From a virus, in the IMG/VR virus record IMGVR_UViG_3300022918_000013, positions 1 to 61,901 of that record: 61,901 nt of DNA; one strand, written 5' to 3'. Both the position numbers and the translations under genes were made by a program. The first letter of the stretch is position 1. Each line of letters begins with the position of its first letter. Positions 24,910 to 33,309 of this stretch are shown here, piece by piece. The notes below the pieces were generated by a model. It saw only the letters and a program-made list of their open reading frames with translations. It did not search any database and was not told the origin of the DNA.

Positions 24910-25406
24910 ACCTCCCCCTCCTTCATCGCGTCATTCATGGGTGTATGGCTCTTTCCTTTAATCGGCAAATCATCCCACATGCCTCCTATGATTCTCCGTG
25001 CCTGCCGAAGTCCTTCAGTAATTCCCAAGCGATGCTCCAAAGCATCGCCTGGAACGTTATCAGTAGGCCATGATTCAATCTGTTCATACCTAGCGATGAT
25101 TAGCCGTCTCGCTTCAGCTAAAGCTAATTGTTGAATTGTGGTTTCACTCAGCATCTCCTCCGCGCTAGGCTCGCTCGGCTCCGCCTTCTGTTCAGCGTAG
25201 CGCCAGCCGACAATCTCATCGTCTCTATTATCCCATATCTCATCCCAGCGCCAATGCTTGGCAGGCATGGCGGGTGTATCTGGGAAACAAGAACTGAACC
25301 ACTCTTCGCGGATAAGGATGAAAACGACATCCTCTTTTCTGCATGGTATATCATCTCCCGGCGTGTGCTTTATCCAAGTGTGGCCCTGTGATTCGAACGT
25401 GTTCAT
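24906..25406 (-). CDS. Hypothetical early protein
   Basis: 166 residues. N-terminal half Trp-rich (KHWRWDEIWDNRDDEIVGWRYA), second half one long helix (QLALAEARRLIIARYEQIE). Such W..R/Y segments are common in small phage accessory proteins. No function assigned. Confidence 0.65.
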   Translation of the reverse strand: MNTFESQGHTWIKHTPGDDIPCRKEDVVFILIREEWFSSCFPDTPAMPAKHWRWDEIWDNRDDEIVGWRYAEQKAEPSEPSAEEMLSETTIQQLALAEARRLIIARYEQIESWPTDNVPGDALEHRLGITEGLRQARRIIGGMWDDLPIKGKSHTPMNDAMKEGEV

Positions 25407-26035
25407 ACTGGAATAGCCCTTTCAAATTCCTTAATTGCCGCCTCTGCATTTTCCACCGAAAACCAATCATCCACACGAAGTTTACCCTCCATATCCACCC
25501 ACCATCCACGGCGGGATATTCGGGTAATTTGGCAAAGTTCTCTGAAAAGGTTCGATGGCCCCAATCCACCAGCAAAACCCACATGTTTACGTGTTATTGG
25601 AGCCTCCCACTTTTCAGGGGACAACCCTTTACCGCCGCTGGCGTCAATAAGAACTACGTGATTCGTTTCCTGTATATCCAAGAGATGCGCATTCCTTGCG
25701 TGGTGTTGTGTGATGATGACGTGAAGAGGTTGGCGCGTGCATATTTGTACCAATTCATCTGCGGCAAGTAGGCCGTTGACCTGGATGCGCTGGATGTATG
25801 GTAAAATATCATCCAGTTCCCCATTTATTAATTCTTGGCGCGCTCTCCCACCGCACACATGAAGCGCAACACGTTTAAGATGCCGCGCCGCGCTCAAGAC
25901 CCATTGGCGTGATGGGTAGCGATTTCTCCCCTCTGGGGTTGCGGTGTAAAGAAGTCCGATTTCCGCGTCCAAACGACCTAGCGATTGAATGTCTGTTTTT
26001 TCATCGGCTCCTGTAACTGTGATCATGTTATTCAT
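25403..26035 (-). CDS. TIM-barrel protein resembling phosphoribosylanthranilate isomerase
   Basis: 210 residues from ATG 26035 (ATGA overlap). The order of strands fits a ribulose-phosphate-binding barrel: MITVTGADEKTD, EIGLLYTATPEGR, RVALHVCGG, RIQVNG, LHVIITQH, HVVLIDASGGKGLSP, HVGFAGGLGPSN (phosphate loop) and WWVDMEGKLR. TrpF carries a comparable GGLxPxN loop. Catalytic Cys/Asp equivalents could be CGG and DASGG. In a phage it is unlikely to make tryptophan; a base- or sugar-modifying role is possible. Confidence 0.55.
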   Translation of the reverse strand: MNNMITVTGADEKTDIQSLGRLDAEIGLLYTATPEGRNRYPSRQWVLSAARHLKRVALHVCGGRARQELINGELDDILPYIQRIQVNGLLAADELVQICTRQPLHVIITQHHARNAHLLDIQETNHVVLIDASGGKGLSPEKWEAPITRKHVGFAGGLGPSNLFRELCQITRISRRGWWVDMEGKLRVDDWFSVENAEAAIKEFERAIPV

Positions 26036-26439
26036 AAAACGCCACTCGCTCCTTCCCATGCCGCGAGGGCTTTAGAGGCAATGGTGTATGTTGGATTGTC
26101 TCCACCTTGACCAGCCGCGTGGAGCGCCCGCATTGCGAGCCTCAGTGCATCCAAAAGAGCCTTCACCTGCTCAGCCGTGAAGACGGCGGGAGGCGGGTTG
26201 GTGAGGGCGGCCTCGGCTAACTTTAACCATACAGCAGGCACTCCCCTGTCATCATGAGAATCCCAAGTAACTGCTTCTTGCAGCGCCGTCCTGTAAGCCA
26301 AGGCTTGGGCCTGGGAGGCGGCGAGCTTTAACTCGAAGTCTCGACATTGATTAAGTAGCTTATAGGACTTCCTATAGAGTTCGGATGCCTCTGGCATTGG
26401 TCCGGCGACGATGGAATCAGTGATTGGTGTTTTGCTCAT
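26032..26439 (-). CDS. Hypothetical phage accessory protein
   Basis: 135 residues. Helical N-terminus typical of phage accessory proteins (LYRKSYKLLNQCRDFELKLAASQ), linker, then an Ala-rich helical C-terminus. No motif for a named function. Confidence 0.6.
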   Translation of the reverse strand: MSKTPITDSIVAGPMPEASELYRKSYKLLNQCRDFELKLAASQAQALAYRTALQEAVTWDSHDDRGVPAVWLKLAEAALTNPPPAVFTAEQVKALLDALRLAMRALHAAGQGGDNPTYTIASKALAAWEGASGVL

Positions 26440-26732
26440 CCTTCGCCCCCTTTCTTATCGCCATACTTGGCGCGGTAGGTGGCCCATGTTTCGCTTAGGC
26501 CGTCAGACTGAATGTAGAGTGCATCAGCTAGATCCTCCGCATCCTGACGAAGTTCTTCAATCTCACTTTTGAGTTCAGTCAAATGCACTGCGCTTGCCCG
26601 AATTAGTGGCACTAAATCGCTATCCGCAAATCCGAGTTTCTCAACATCATCGGCATACAATGGAAGAAGTTTAGCGCACTTAGAGGCAGATTCAGAAAAA
26701 GTAACTCTTTGTGGCCCCTGTTGGCAATTCAT
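26436..26732 (-). CDS. Small coiled-coil protein
   Basis: 98 residues with a strong helix (LTELKSEIEELRQDAEDLADAL). Overlaps its neighbours. Unknown. Confidence 0.6.
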   Translation of the reverse strand: MNCQQGPQRVTFSESASKCAKLLPLYADDVEKLGFADSDLVPLIRASAVHLTELKSEIEELRQDAEDLADALYIQSDGLSETWATYRAKYGDKKGGEG

Positions 26733-26995
26733 AGCGCGCCCTCCTTATCAAAGCGATACAGCACATGATTCTGACCGCAGCCCATCGCGTCGCAGTTGTG
26801 GTAGAGAGGGTCATTCTCATCCTCAATATCGTTGGGCGTGCCGCAGATGACGATCTGATTACCGAAGTGGAAAGCATAGCCAAATGGCTCTGCCTCTATG
26901 CTGTTTTCCGCCACTGGTCGAGGTGCTGTTTGCTCGGCCAATCGTTTATCAGCGATAGCCTTCTGCTCTGCGAGTATTTCGTTGATCGTCTTCAT
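26729..26995 (-). CDS. Hypothetical phage accessory protein
   Basis: 88 residues from ATG 26995, chosen for the ATGA overlap. Helix of about 22 residues then a beta-rich part with CDAMGCGQNHVLYRF, which could hold a metal. Family unknown. Confidence 0.6.
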   Translation of the reverse strand: MKTINEILAEQKAIADKRLAEQTAPRPVAENSIEAEPFGYAFHFGNQIVICGTPNDIEDENDPLYHNCDAMGCGQNHVLYRFDKEGAL

Positions 26996-27720
26996 GTGTT
27001 TGGGTTTGTGAGTATTTGCCATTCCTTGATAGTTCCTTCTGCTATATTCCTAGCAATAATATTTGTCTCTGTATTGCTGGAAATTTGCCTCAAGCCGCCC
27101 AGTAGTTTTAGGAGGCCTAACTTTTCACGGAGCGGCGTCACATCTTCCTCAGGAATCACCTTCGGCGCTGGCGAAGAGAGGGCGACTCTAACACTATCAG
27201 CATCAAGGCTGCAAAGTATCGCTCCTGCCTTGCCATCTTTGAACCATTTCCCATCGCGCAATGGCTCTAGGATAGCTCTCAACGCCCTTTCCTGCGCCTG
27301 GGATTCGCGGAGTTGTTCTTCAGCCAAGTAAACCCTGTTTCTGCCAGCATCTACAAGCGTCAATAGTTCAGCAATAGTATTGTCGGCAGAATCTCTCTCA
27401 GATTCCTCTGTCTGCTCCAAGGCTTCACGGATCTCTACTTCGCGCTCTGTCCGATGGTGATAGCCGCCTGCAAGCTGAATCCTTTGATTCAACCCCTCAA
27501 TCTCCGCATCTTTCTGCTCGGCCTGCTGTTGGAGGGCGGCAATTTCGCGTCTTAGCTTATCAATCAAAGGCTCTCCTGGCTCGTATTTGCCACTCGCTTT
27601 TAACTCAGCCCCTATTTCTTCCAGGGTTTTCATAAGAGGGTGTTTAGTGTCTGTCTGGCTCATTCTATCCTCAACTCCTGCGAAGTATATTTCTGTGCTT
27701 GTGTCTGTCTGTTCACTCAT
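26992..27720 (-). CDS. Coiled-coil protein, Ea22-like organisation
   Basis: 242 residues. Two helical blocks (LRREIAALQQQAEQKDAEIE near residue 58 and a second near 100 to 145) resemble the helical organisation of accessory proteins of the lambda Ea22 type. No enzymatic motif. Confidence 0.6.
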   Translation of the reverse strand: MSEQTDTSTEIYFAGVEDRMSQTDTKHPLMKTLEEIGAELKASGKYEPGEPLIDKLRREIAALQQQAEQKDAEIEGLNQRIQLAGGYHHRTEREVEIREALEQTEESERDSADNTIAELLTLVDAGRNRVYLAEEQLRESQAQERALRAILEPLRDGKWFKDGKAGAILCSLDADSVRVALSSPAPKVIPEEDVTPLREKLGLLKLLGGLRQISSNTETNIIARNIAEGTIKEWQILTNPNT

Positions 27721-27859
27721 CGTTCTTTCCCTCGGTTAGTTTGGTGAAAGTGTCCTTCCAGAAGTATTTCCATCCCCATGCGTTACAATAACGAATCAAT
27801 GATTCGACGTATCCAAAGCGAATTGCTCGCCATAAGTTGCAGTTCATTCTATTACTCAT
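27713..27859 (-). CDS. 48-residue basic protein
   Basis: Starts MSNRMNCNLWRAIRFGYVES, rich in Trp, Tyr and Arg. Its ATG overlaps the upstream stop (ATGA) and its end overlaps the next gene by eight bases. The doubly coupled position supports translation. Confidence 0.6.
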   Translation of the reverse strand: MSNRMNCNLWRAIRFGYVESLIRYCNAWGWKYFWKDTFTKLTEGKNDE

Positions 27860-28080
27860 AATGGTTTATTTGTCTTAAATTTCTCCAGCGCTCTCAAGAG
27901 CAGCGGCTTACTTCCTGATGAAGCGCAGTATGCATTCATGGCTTCCTCATAAAGAGCCCCCGCGGCCCGCTCAAACTCCAGACCGCGCTCTGCGGACTGA
28001 ATCAACTCTCGAATATCATCAGCCTTCAAGGTTATGTGCTGGAACTTGAGTTTTATTTTGGTTAGGCGTTCATTTGTCAT
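27856..28080 (-). CDS. Small helical protein
   Basis: 74 residues, helical, charged. Coupled by 4-nt overlaps on both sides. Unknown. Confidence 0.6.
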   Translation of the reverse strand: MTNERLTKIKLKFQHITLKADDIRELIQSAERGLEFERAAGALYEEAMNAYCASSGSKPLLLRALEKFKTNKPL

Positions 28081-28319
28081 GGCGTTAAATCAGCTTGCCC
28101 GCACGTTGGGCAGATTGTTGGTTTAGGTGCTGAAGATACAAAATCTTCCTTCATAGCTTCCGCGAGTGCTGCGGTTATTTGTGCGGGTGTGTATCTAGAT
28201 TTTTCATCTCTCATTATCCAATAAGCATCCATTGGGAAATCTCCTGACGTGTGACTACAGCCGTCGATCATCAGACCCCTGTAACTCCCGTCTTCGTTTG
28301 TGATTTGTTCGATTTTCAT
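28077..28319 (-). CDS. Small protein with C-terminal zinc half-site
   Basis: 80 residues from ATG 28319, preceded by GGAAGGAGGGCGAGTA. Beta-rich first half, then a helix (AQITAALAEAMKEDF) and CPTCG near the end. The single CxxC suggests a metal half-site or dimeric zinc binding. Confidence 0.6.
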   Translation of the reverse strand: MKIEQITNEDGSYRGLMIDGCSHTSGDFPMDAYWIMRDEKSRYTPAQITAALAEAMKEDFVSSAPKPTICPTCGQADLTP

Positions 28320-28387
28320 TACTCGCCCTCCTTCCAAAGGCTAATTGTAGCTAACCGTCTCCGCTTCTGTTCTTGGGTAAGTTTCAT
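28319..28387 (-). CDS. 22-residue micro-protein
   Basis: MKLTQEQKRRRLATISLWKE, basic then acidic. Its ATG overlaps the stop of the DUF551 gene and its TAA overlaps the next ATG (TAATG). It could be a translational coupling leader rather than a functional protein; its 3' end supplies the ribosome-binding site for the next gene. Confidence 0.4.
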   Translation of the reverse strand: MKLTQEQKRRRLATISLWKEGE

Positions 28388-28719
28388 GATTCCCCCTCCG
28401 TTGGTGGTTCTGGAAGCTCGCGGAAGTGGGTTGGTTGATCTGGATAAGGATCAAGATCACAAAGAGCTTCATCCACATAAACCCAGAGAGCATAATCTCT
28501 TCCCTCAATCCATCTCATCCTATGTTGTTCTCCATTGAATGCCCATATATGGCAATCACGCGGCGCTTCGCTGATAGGGCGCCACTTGTTCAGCTCGCGA
28601 TGGGCGATTGTTGCATAAAGTATTATATCGCGGCGCTCGCCAATAGTAAATTGCTCGGGCCATTTAGCGCCATCGCATTTTGCAGACGCCATCTTCTTCG
28701 CTAGATCTTCAATGCTCAT
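28384..28719 (-). CDS. DUF551-like protein (cassette A)
   Basis: 111 residues. Contains the DUF551 signature (WRPISEAPRD, a central W.AFN/MRW part and PTHFRELPEPP at the end). DUF551 proteins are short accessory proteins of phages and prophages with no known function. A related gene occurs at 34191..34523. Confidence 0.75.
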   Translation of the reverse strand: MSIEDLAKKMASAKCDGAKWPEQFTIGERRDIILYATIAHRELNKWRPISEAPRDCHIWAFNGEQHRMRWIEGRDYALWVYVDEALCDLDPYPDQPTHFRELPEPPTEGES

Positions 28720-28720
28720 A

Positions 28721-29029
28721 TCATTCAGTCGGCGGTTGAGGTTTCGTTATCGGCATCCAGTAGTCAAATCCATCAACGCGAGTCCAATAGACTTTGGTAA
28801 GGCTATTACCCCCATTTCGACAGACCCAAACATGGCCAGATCTATCCGCATCTTTTTCTTTAGGAAGTCTTACTTCTAAAGAAATCCACCTCGGCCAAAA
28901 CGCCTCCAGTATACCCTTAGCCAAGCATCGCCAGTCGTCTTTGGATGCCTCGGTAAGCATCGCCGGATCGCTGCCTTTTTCGTGCGACCACATGTAGGAC
29001 GCTAGTTGCTCGGTGGTTGGTTGGTTCAT
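28721..29029 (-). CDS. DUF551-like protein, second copy
   Basis: 102 residues. Ends with the same signature: WISLEVRLPKEKDADRSGHVWV, a divergent middle and YWMPITKPQPP. Directly upstream of the first DUF551 gene. Confidence 0.7.
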   Translation of the reverse strand: MNQPTTEQLASYMWSHEKGSDPAMLTEASKDDWRCLAKGILEAFWPRWISLEVRLPKEKDADRSGHVWVCRNGGNSLTKVYWTRVDGFDYWMPITKPQPPTE

Positions 29030-29400
29030 GCTAGTTTAATCCTGTTTCTCCAATTTCTATATTCTCCCGCATGTGCAAAGCCAAGTCTCTTGGCTGCCCT
29101 CTCGTCCTTCTCATGCTTCAGAAATTGCGCAAAGCTATCGAAGCAATCAGCAGCTTCGCGATACCTTCTATACCGCTCTTGAGCGCGAGTCATCTTTGGA
29201 ACCTTTCCCATTCCTAAGTATGTCACCTCGCTCGTTGGGTGAAATGGTCCACGTGGTTTTTTCTCTCCATCGAAATGAACCTCAATGTACTGATTGATGG
29301 CTTTGGTGATGACGCCATTCAATCCGCCTATATTGACGCGCCTGCCTCGCTCAGCAGGAACGCCATAGTAAGTGCGGATGTATTCGAATGGATCATTCAT
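29026..29400 (-). CDS. Conserved accessory protein (cassette A copy)
   Basis: 124 residues. Opens with a strand-rich segment (YYGVPAERGRRVNIGGLNGV) of the kind that coordinates a nucleic acid or small ligand, then a basic helical half (MTRAQERYRRYREAADCF). Nearly identical over most of its length to the protein at 34520..34891, with high DNA identity, so the duplication is recent. Confidence 0.7.
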   Translation of the reverse strand: MNDPFEYIRTYYGVPAERGRRVNIGGLNGVITKAINQYIEVHFDGEKKPRGPFHPTSEVTYLGMGKVPKMTRAQERYRRYREAADCFDSFAQFLKHEKDERAAKRLGFAHAGEYRNWRNRIKLA

Positions 29401-29768
29401 ACCTCAACCCCCTTCACGATCAGGTATGCTTTGCAGCGTTGGAGGGGGCTGGCTGTTATCTTGGCCCACACAGACCTATAGCTATTCATGTGAGCGCGTA
29501 GAAGGTCTTTCAGGCACTCGATATATCCCTTTATCTCCTTATCTGTCAGCGTCCGTTCAAACTGAGAGCAGGCGTCTAGCGAGGTGGTGAACTTTGGAGG
29601 ATTAACCCAAACACCCTCAATAGTTGGATGCCACCATGCTTCTATGGACGGTCCAAAATAGTTAGGCAGCCTCATGCCATCTTTCTCTACAGGACTATCA
29701 ACTGTAGTCAACTGATGTTGCCAGCCCATTTTCTCCGCCACCTTCACGTTGATCTCTTCGTCGGTCAT
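29397..29768 (-). CDS. Phage ABA-sandwich domain protein
   Basis: 123 residues. Starts with the VAEKMGW motif, then PNYFGPSIEAWW and FTTSLDACSQF, as in the phage ABA-sandwich family of small accessory proteins. It is inserted between the two genes that are adjacent in cassette B. Confidence 0.65.
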   Translation of the reverse strand: MTDEEINVKVAEKMGWQHQLTTVDSPVEKDGMRLPNYFGPSIEAWWHPTIEGVWVNPPKFTTSLDACSQFERTLTDKEIKGYIECLKDLLRAHMNSYRSVWAKITASPLQRCKAYLIVKGVEV

Positions 29769-30067
29769 GGCGCGTCCTCCTTTGGCTTGTTGGCTTTCAT
29801 TGCCTTCAGTTCCTCGCGAGTAGCAAGGCGCTGGCGCATTCCAGTATTAATCATCACTGGCTTGTTTAGCCTCCATTTAGACCATGCTTTTTCACGGTAT
29901 ATTTGCGCCGGATTGCTATTCCAGCTAGCTTTCACGGTGTTAGCATCTGGGAATACCTCGATAATTCGGATACTCCAACAGCCCATAGTCCGCATGGTTG
30001 TATTGCCCATCTTGTGAGAGTGTACATCGTACACTGTCATTCCGGATTTTAGCTTGTCGATCTTCAC
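29765..30067 (-). CDS. Conserved accessory protein (cassette A copy)
   Basis: 100 residues from a GTG start that overlaps the upstream TGA. Beta-rich N-terminus (MTVYDVHSHKMGNTTMRT) and a basic C-terminus (NTGMRQRLATREE). Closely related to the product of 34888..35187. Function unknown. Confidence 0.7.
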   Translation of the reverse strand: MKIDKLKSGMTVYDVHSHKMGNTTMRTMGCWSIRIIEVFPDANTVKASWNSNPAQIYREKAWSKWRLNKPVMINTGMRQRLATREELKAMKANKPKEDAP

Positions 30068-30243
30068 GCCTTCGCTCCTTTCTTCCTGGCGGCTTCAGCC
30101 TTAAGTCCTTCAAGAGCCAGCAACCTCGACGCTTTAGTCTTCGAGATTCGCTCGCCAAGTCGCTTCGACTCTTGATTTGCCCATTTCTCCACTTTGGCGT
30201 GCTCGGCTTCGGTGAACGGTGTTAGGATTGGTTTGATGTTCAT
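30064..30243 (-). CDS. Small helical protein, possibly ribbon-helix-helix
   Basis: 59 residues starting MNIKPILTPFTEAEHAKVEK, ending in a basic tail. The middle (ERISKTKASRLLALEGLKAE) resembles the second helix pair of RHH regulators. It occupies the same position as the RHH gene of cassette B. Confidence 0.55.
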   Translation of the reverse strand: MNIKPILTPFTEAEHAKVEKWANQESKRLGERISKTKASRLLALEGLKAEAARKKGAKA

Positions 30244-30441
30244 TGGAAATCTTCCGCGTTGTTAATCCAGTCGCGGCCCTGGCATATCCGGTATCAGTTT
30301 TTCGTAGTTCATAGTCATCGCTGATTCACTTGTGTGATTTCAGCGGGTGTCCGTGCTCAACGCCACGGTGCTATAGGATTATTTCATGGAGGTAAAAACG
30401 AGGTGTTCGTTTTGGGTGAGGCTGCATTTATGACACATCCC
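30244..30441 (-). other. Intergenic leader upstream of cassette A
   Basis: 198 nt without a supported gene. On the leftward strand there is a TATAGC box near 30370 without a clear -35, and an 18-codon frame (MTMNYEKLIPDMPGPRLD) ending 20 nt before the next gene, which could be a leader peptide. A local promoter is likely here but I cannot place it. Confidence 0.3.
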
Positions 30442-30564
30442 TCACTCCTTGTCTAAGACTTTCGTAAAACTTTCTTTAATCGCCTCATCCTCCCTCCGCA
30501 TCTCCTCCTCAATCTGCGCGAGCACTTCGGCTAGGATGTCTTTTATGTGGCGTGGTTCGGTCAT
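30442..30564 (-). CDS. 40-residue acidic helical protein
   Basis: MTEPRHIKDILAEVLAQIEE, one charged helix. Its ATG overlaps the stop of the primase-helicase gene. Could be a replication accessory peptide. Confidence 0.55.
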   Translation of the reverse strand: MTEPRHIKDILAEVLAQIEEEMRREDEAIKESFTKVLDKE

Positions 30565-32330
30565 AGGCGGCTGAATGAAAATCGTGATGAATTGAATTTT
30601 AGGCGGAAGCTTCCGACCCACCCTGAGTCCCGTTGCTTCTCGATAATGACTTCAGTATCGTGCATTCCATCTGCTTGTTCTTTGGTTAAGCGGTTTTCTT
30701 TTTTGAGCCTGTCCTTCTCCTGATTTCGGCAGACAATCGCGATGTTATCCACGTTGTTAGGTATAAGGGAAGATCCTTTGATGCCATACATAGATGGTTT
30801 GGCTTTAATAGATTTGTCTGTTGGCTTGGAGAGATGGGCTACTAGATGTACGTGAGTTTGAGATTGTTTAGCAAACTCCTGTAGCCGATTGCAAAACTCG
30901 CCTTGTTTTGGATAATCTTCCTCTAAACCTTCAATACGCATTAAGGAATCAATGATGTAGTGCTTTGCGCCGAATCGGCGGTAGGCAAACCATAGCATCT
31001 CGAAAAGCATATCTTGTGTGATGTATCCAACTACATCAGCAAAAAGCAAAAGATGCCCAGCGTTGCTGATGAACTCTTTCACGATTGGCGCTGAGATTCT
31101 CTCACCATAAAAAATCGTGATTAGCTTTTTCAAAAGAACCTCAGGGAGCATTTCCATTGATGCCACAAAGACAGGCTCATTCTCTGCTATCAAAACGCTC
31201 TCCATGAAGTTTAGAATGGTGGACTTGCCAGAAAACGAGTATCCCGTCCAGCACGTCACCTCTCCAGGTCGGAGATAAAAACCGCGCTCCGGCCACTTCT
31301 CTTTGAAAAACTCAAGGGTAAAGGCTTCTCCTTTATCGCGTAGTGACTCAAGGGTTCGTGCTTCAAGTTCCTTAGCGGTGAGGAATTTATTTACCCCTGG
31401 CGCTTTTGCGTTCACTATCCAATCAGCGGCATCTTCGGAGGAATAGCCTGACTGAAGGCAGGCGTTCGCGTCCTTTTTCGGCATCGAAACCAACATGCAA
31501 CGATGCTTGCCAAGACGGCTCATTACTTTTTCAGCAATAGTTTGGCCTGCCGCATCCTGGTCAAAGGCGAGATAGATCGTATCAAAGGCGGCAAGGTTAT
31601 CCCATTCGTAGTCAATCCATGAGCATCCGCTTCCGTTTGGAATAGAAAGCGCAGGAATACCCCATTGCAGCCAAGATGCGCAATCTATCTGTCCCTCGCT
31701 CAAAAGCACCTTGCGGGCCTTGTAAGCGGCCTCTGGGAGGGCGTGCCAACCAAAGAGGCAGGGAGCGCAACCGGTGTCTTGCCAAACCTTCTTCTTTTCG
31801 CCCAGTGTTCGATAGCTGCGATTGATGAGAATACCGGAAGGAGAGAAGCACGGGAAAACGATAGCTTTGTGAGCAACTGATCCCTCGATCTTCAGCGCCT
31901 CGACAATCTCACGCTTGAGGCCGCGAATAGTTGTTAAGTACTTCATGGCATCACCAGCATGATTCAGAGGTGCAGTCTTTACCTCTGCGGGCTTTGCGTA
32001 CTGCTTTGCCTCTTGCTGGCGCACAGGATCTATAATACCAAGGTATGCTTTAGCCTCCTTGATGGCCTCGGCCTGCGTTAAGCCTTTCACCATGCGCCAA
32101 AGGTCAATCAAATCACCCTTGGCTTCATCGCCTGCTGCCCAATCGCGCCATTGGCCCGCGTAGGTCGAGTGGATGCGAACCTTTAGACTTTCCCCAGGGC
32201 CACCGCTCAAATCTCCACACAGCCATTCCTGGCCGTATTCCTTGCCCCCTGGCAATAGGAATCGGGCGACTTGAGGGGCAATAGCGGAAAGCCTGTCTGA
32301 GATGTCAGAAACTTTGATTTCCATTTTCAT
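30561..32330 (-). CDS. Primase-helicase (T7 gp4-like)
   Basis: 589 residues. The N-terminal part lacks a full Cys4 zinc finger. TOPRIM motifs are KVLLSEGQIDCAS (about residue 207) and YLAFDQDAAGQ (about 255). A RecA/DnaB-type helicase follows: Walker A GYSFSGKST (about 370), Walker B KHYIIDSLMRIEG (about 462), and HLVAHLSK. Unwinds DNA and primes the lagging strand. It overlaps the loader-like gene by 26 nt. No phage DNA polymerase is encoded, so it must work with the host polymerase. Confidence 0.85.
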   Translation of the reverse strand: MKMEIKVSDISDRLSAIAPQVARFLLPGGKEYGQEWLCGDLSGGPGESLKVRIHSTYAGQWRDWAAGDEAKGDLIDLWRMVKGLTQAEAIKEAKAYLGIIDPVRQQEAKQYAKPAEVKTAPLNHAGDAMKYLTTIRGLKREIVEALKIEGSVAHKAIVFPCFSPSGILINRSYRTLGEKKKVWQDTGCAPCLFGWHALPEAAYKARKVLLSEGQIDCASWLQWGIPALSIPNGSGCSWIDYEWDNLAAFDTIYLAFDQDAAGQTIAEKVMSRLGKHRCMLVSMPKKDANACLQSGYSSEDAADWIVNAKAPGVNKFLTAKELEARTLESLRDKGEAFTLEFFKEKWPERGFYLRPGEVTCWTGYSFSGKSTILNFMESVLIAENEPVFVASMEMLPEVLLKKLITIFYGERISAPIVKEFISNAGHLLLFADVVGYITQDMLFEMLWFAYRRFGAKHYIIDSLMRIEGLEEDYPKQGEFCNRLQEFAKQSQTHVHLVAHLSKPTDKSIKAKPSMYGIKGSSLIPNNVDNIAIVCRNQEKDRLKKENRLTKEQADGMHDTEVIIEKQRDSGWVGSFRLKFNSSRFSFSRL

Positions 32331-33237
32331 CCTCTTCTATCGCTAAAGGCGGTTGGTTCTCAGCTTCTTCCTTGGCTTCTCGCTCGGCTCTCTTTTGCTG
32401 CCAGAGCAACAGGGGGTCAATTTCTTCCGGCGTGTAAGACTTGTTCACATCAGGGTCCACCCAAAGGTCCATGTTATTGCCGTACTCGTTTTCCCAGCTT
32501 CGACTCCTGAGCCATGTGGCCGGGAACGGGATAAATTGCCCGTCATCCTTTTGCCATTGCTCCTCAAATTCCTTTTGAGTGCGGATGGCCTGAATCAGCA
32601 CCTCTAACGACACAGCACCCTTGATCGCCTTCCACGCTTTCCACGCATCACCCTTGGCTTTCTTCTTTGGGTACTCAGCCCAAAAAGCGTCAAAGGACTT
32701 GGAATAGGTGTCAGTAGGAGGGTTTTTACTACCACTCCCCAAGCCGTCAGGCGACGAAGTACTTGCTTCTACCTTTCCTTTTCCATCTCCATCTCCATCT
32801 CCATCTCCATCTCCTATGGGCTTATTTTTGATTACGAATGCTGACGACTGCTTATCAGCTTTTACTTCCTTCTTACTGTTGCGCCATTTCTCCTGTGCTT
32901 TGCGGTTCTGTTCCCGCCGGTCTTCATCGTTTTTGATGGCGCGGTAACGGCCATAATTGACGACACGCCAGCCCCAGGCGCGATTGTCTGAGACACGGAT
33001 AATCCGCCTACCGTCCTCTTCAGGGGATCGGCTTTCGTCGTCTGGAGATTCCAAGATCGTGACAGCGGCGCGCACCTCATCCAAACTCAGGCCCACCTCA
33101 TCGGCGATGGCGCGGAAATGCTTATCGACATACCCCTCCTTGTCGCAATGGGCGAGCATGTTGGTGAATACGAGGATTTCATGAGGCTTCCCGCGAAGGG
33201 TTCCTTGGTAGAGGCTGGCAAACAGTTTACAATACAT
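32305..33237 (-). CDS. Replication protein, DnaT/helicase-loader-like
   Basis: 310 residues. Winged-helix N-terminal half (TNMLAHCDKEGYVDKHF, AIADEVGLSLDEVRAAV) typical of phage replication initiators, a low-complexity Gly-Asp linker (about residues 142 to 151), and a C-terminal DnaT-like domain (SFDAFWAEYPKKKAKGDAWK, FIPFPATWLRSRSWEN). Probably loads or recruits the downstream primase-helicase. Confidence 0.75.
   Translation of the reverse strand: MYCKLFASLYQGTLRGKPHEILVFTNMLAHCDKEGYVDKHFRAIADEVGLSLDEVRAAVTILESPDDESRSPEEDGRRIIRVSDNRAWGWRVVNYGRYRAIKNDEDRREQNRKAQEKWRNSKKEVKADKQSSAFVIKNKPIGDGDGDGDGDGKGKVEASTSSPDGLGSGSKNPPTDTYSKSFDAFWAEYPKKKAKGDAWKAWKAIKGAVSLEVLIQAIRTQKEFEEQWQKDDGQFIPFPATWLRSRSWENEYGNNMDLWVDPDVNKSYTPEEIDPLLLWQQKRAEREAKEEAENQPPLAIEEDENGNQSF
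32783..32812. repeat. Five tandem 6-bp repeats
   Basis: CCATCT repeated five times, coding for the Gly-Asp run in the replication protein. The linker length can change in two-residue steps without frameshift by replication slippage. Confidence 0.85.
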
Positions 33238-33309
33238 AGTAAGCAGTGGAATATTATTATAAGCATTACGGATTTGAGGCGGTGAGTCTAGTAGAAAATG
33301 AATTCTCGC

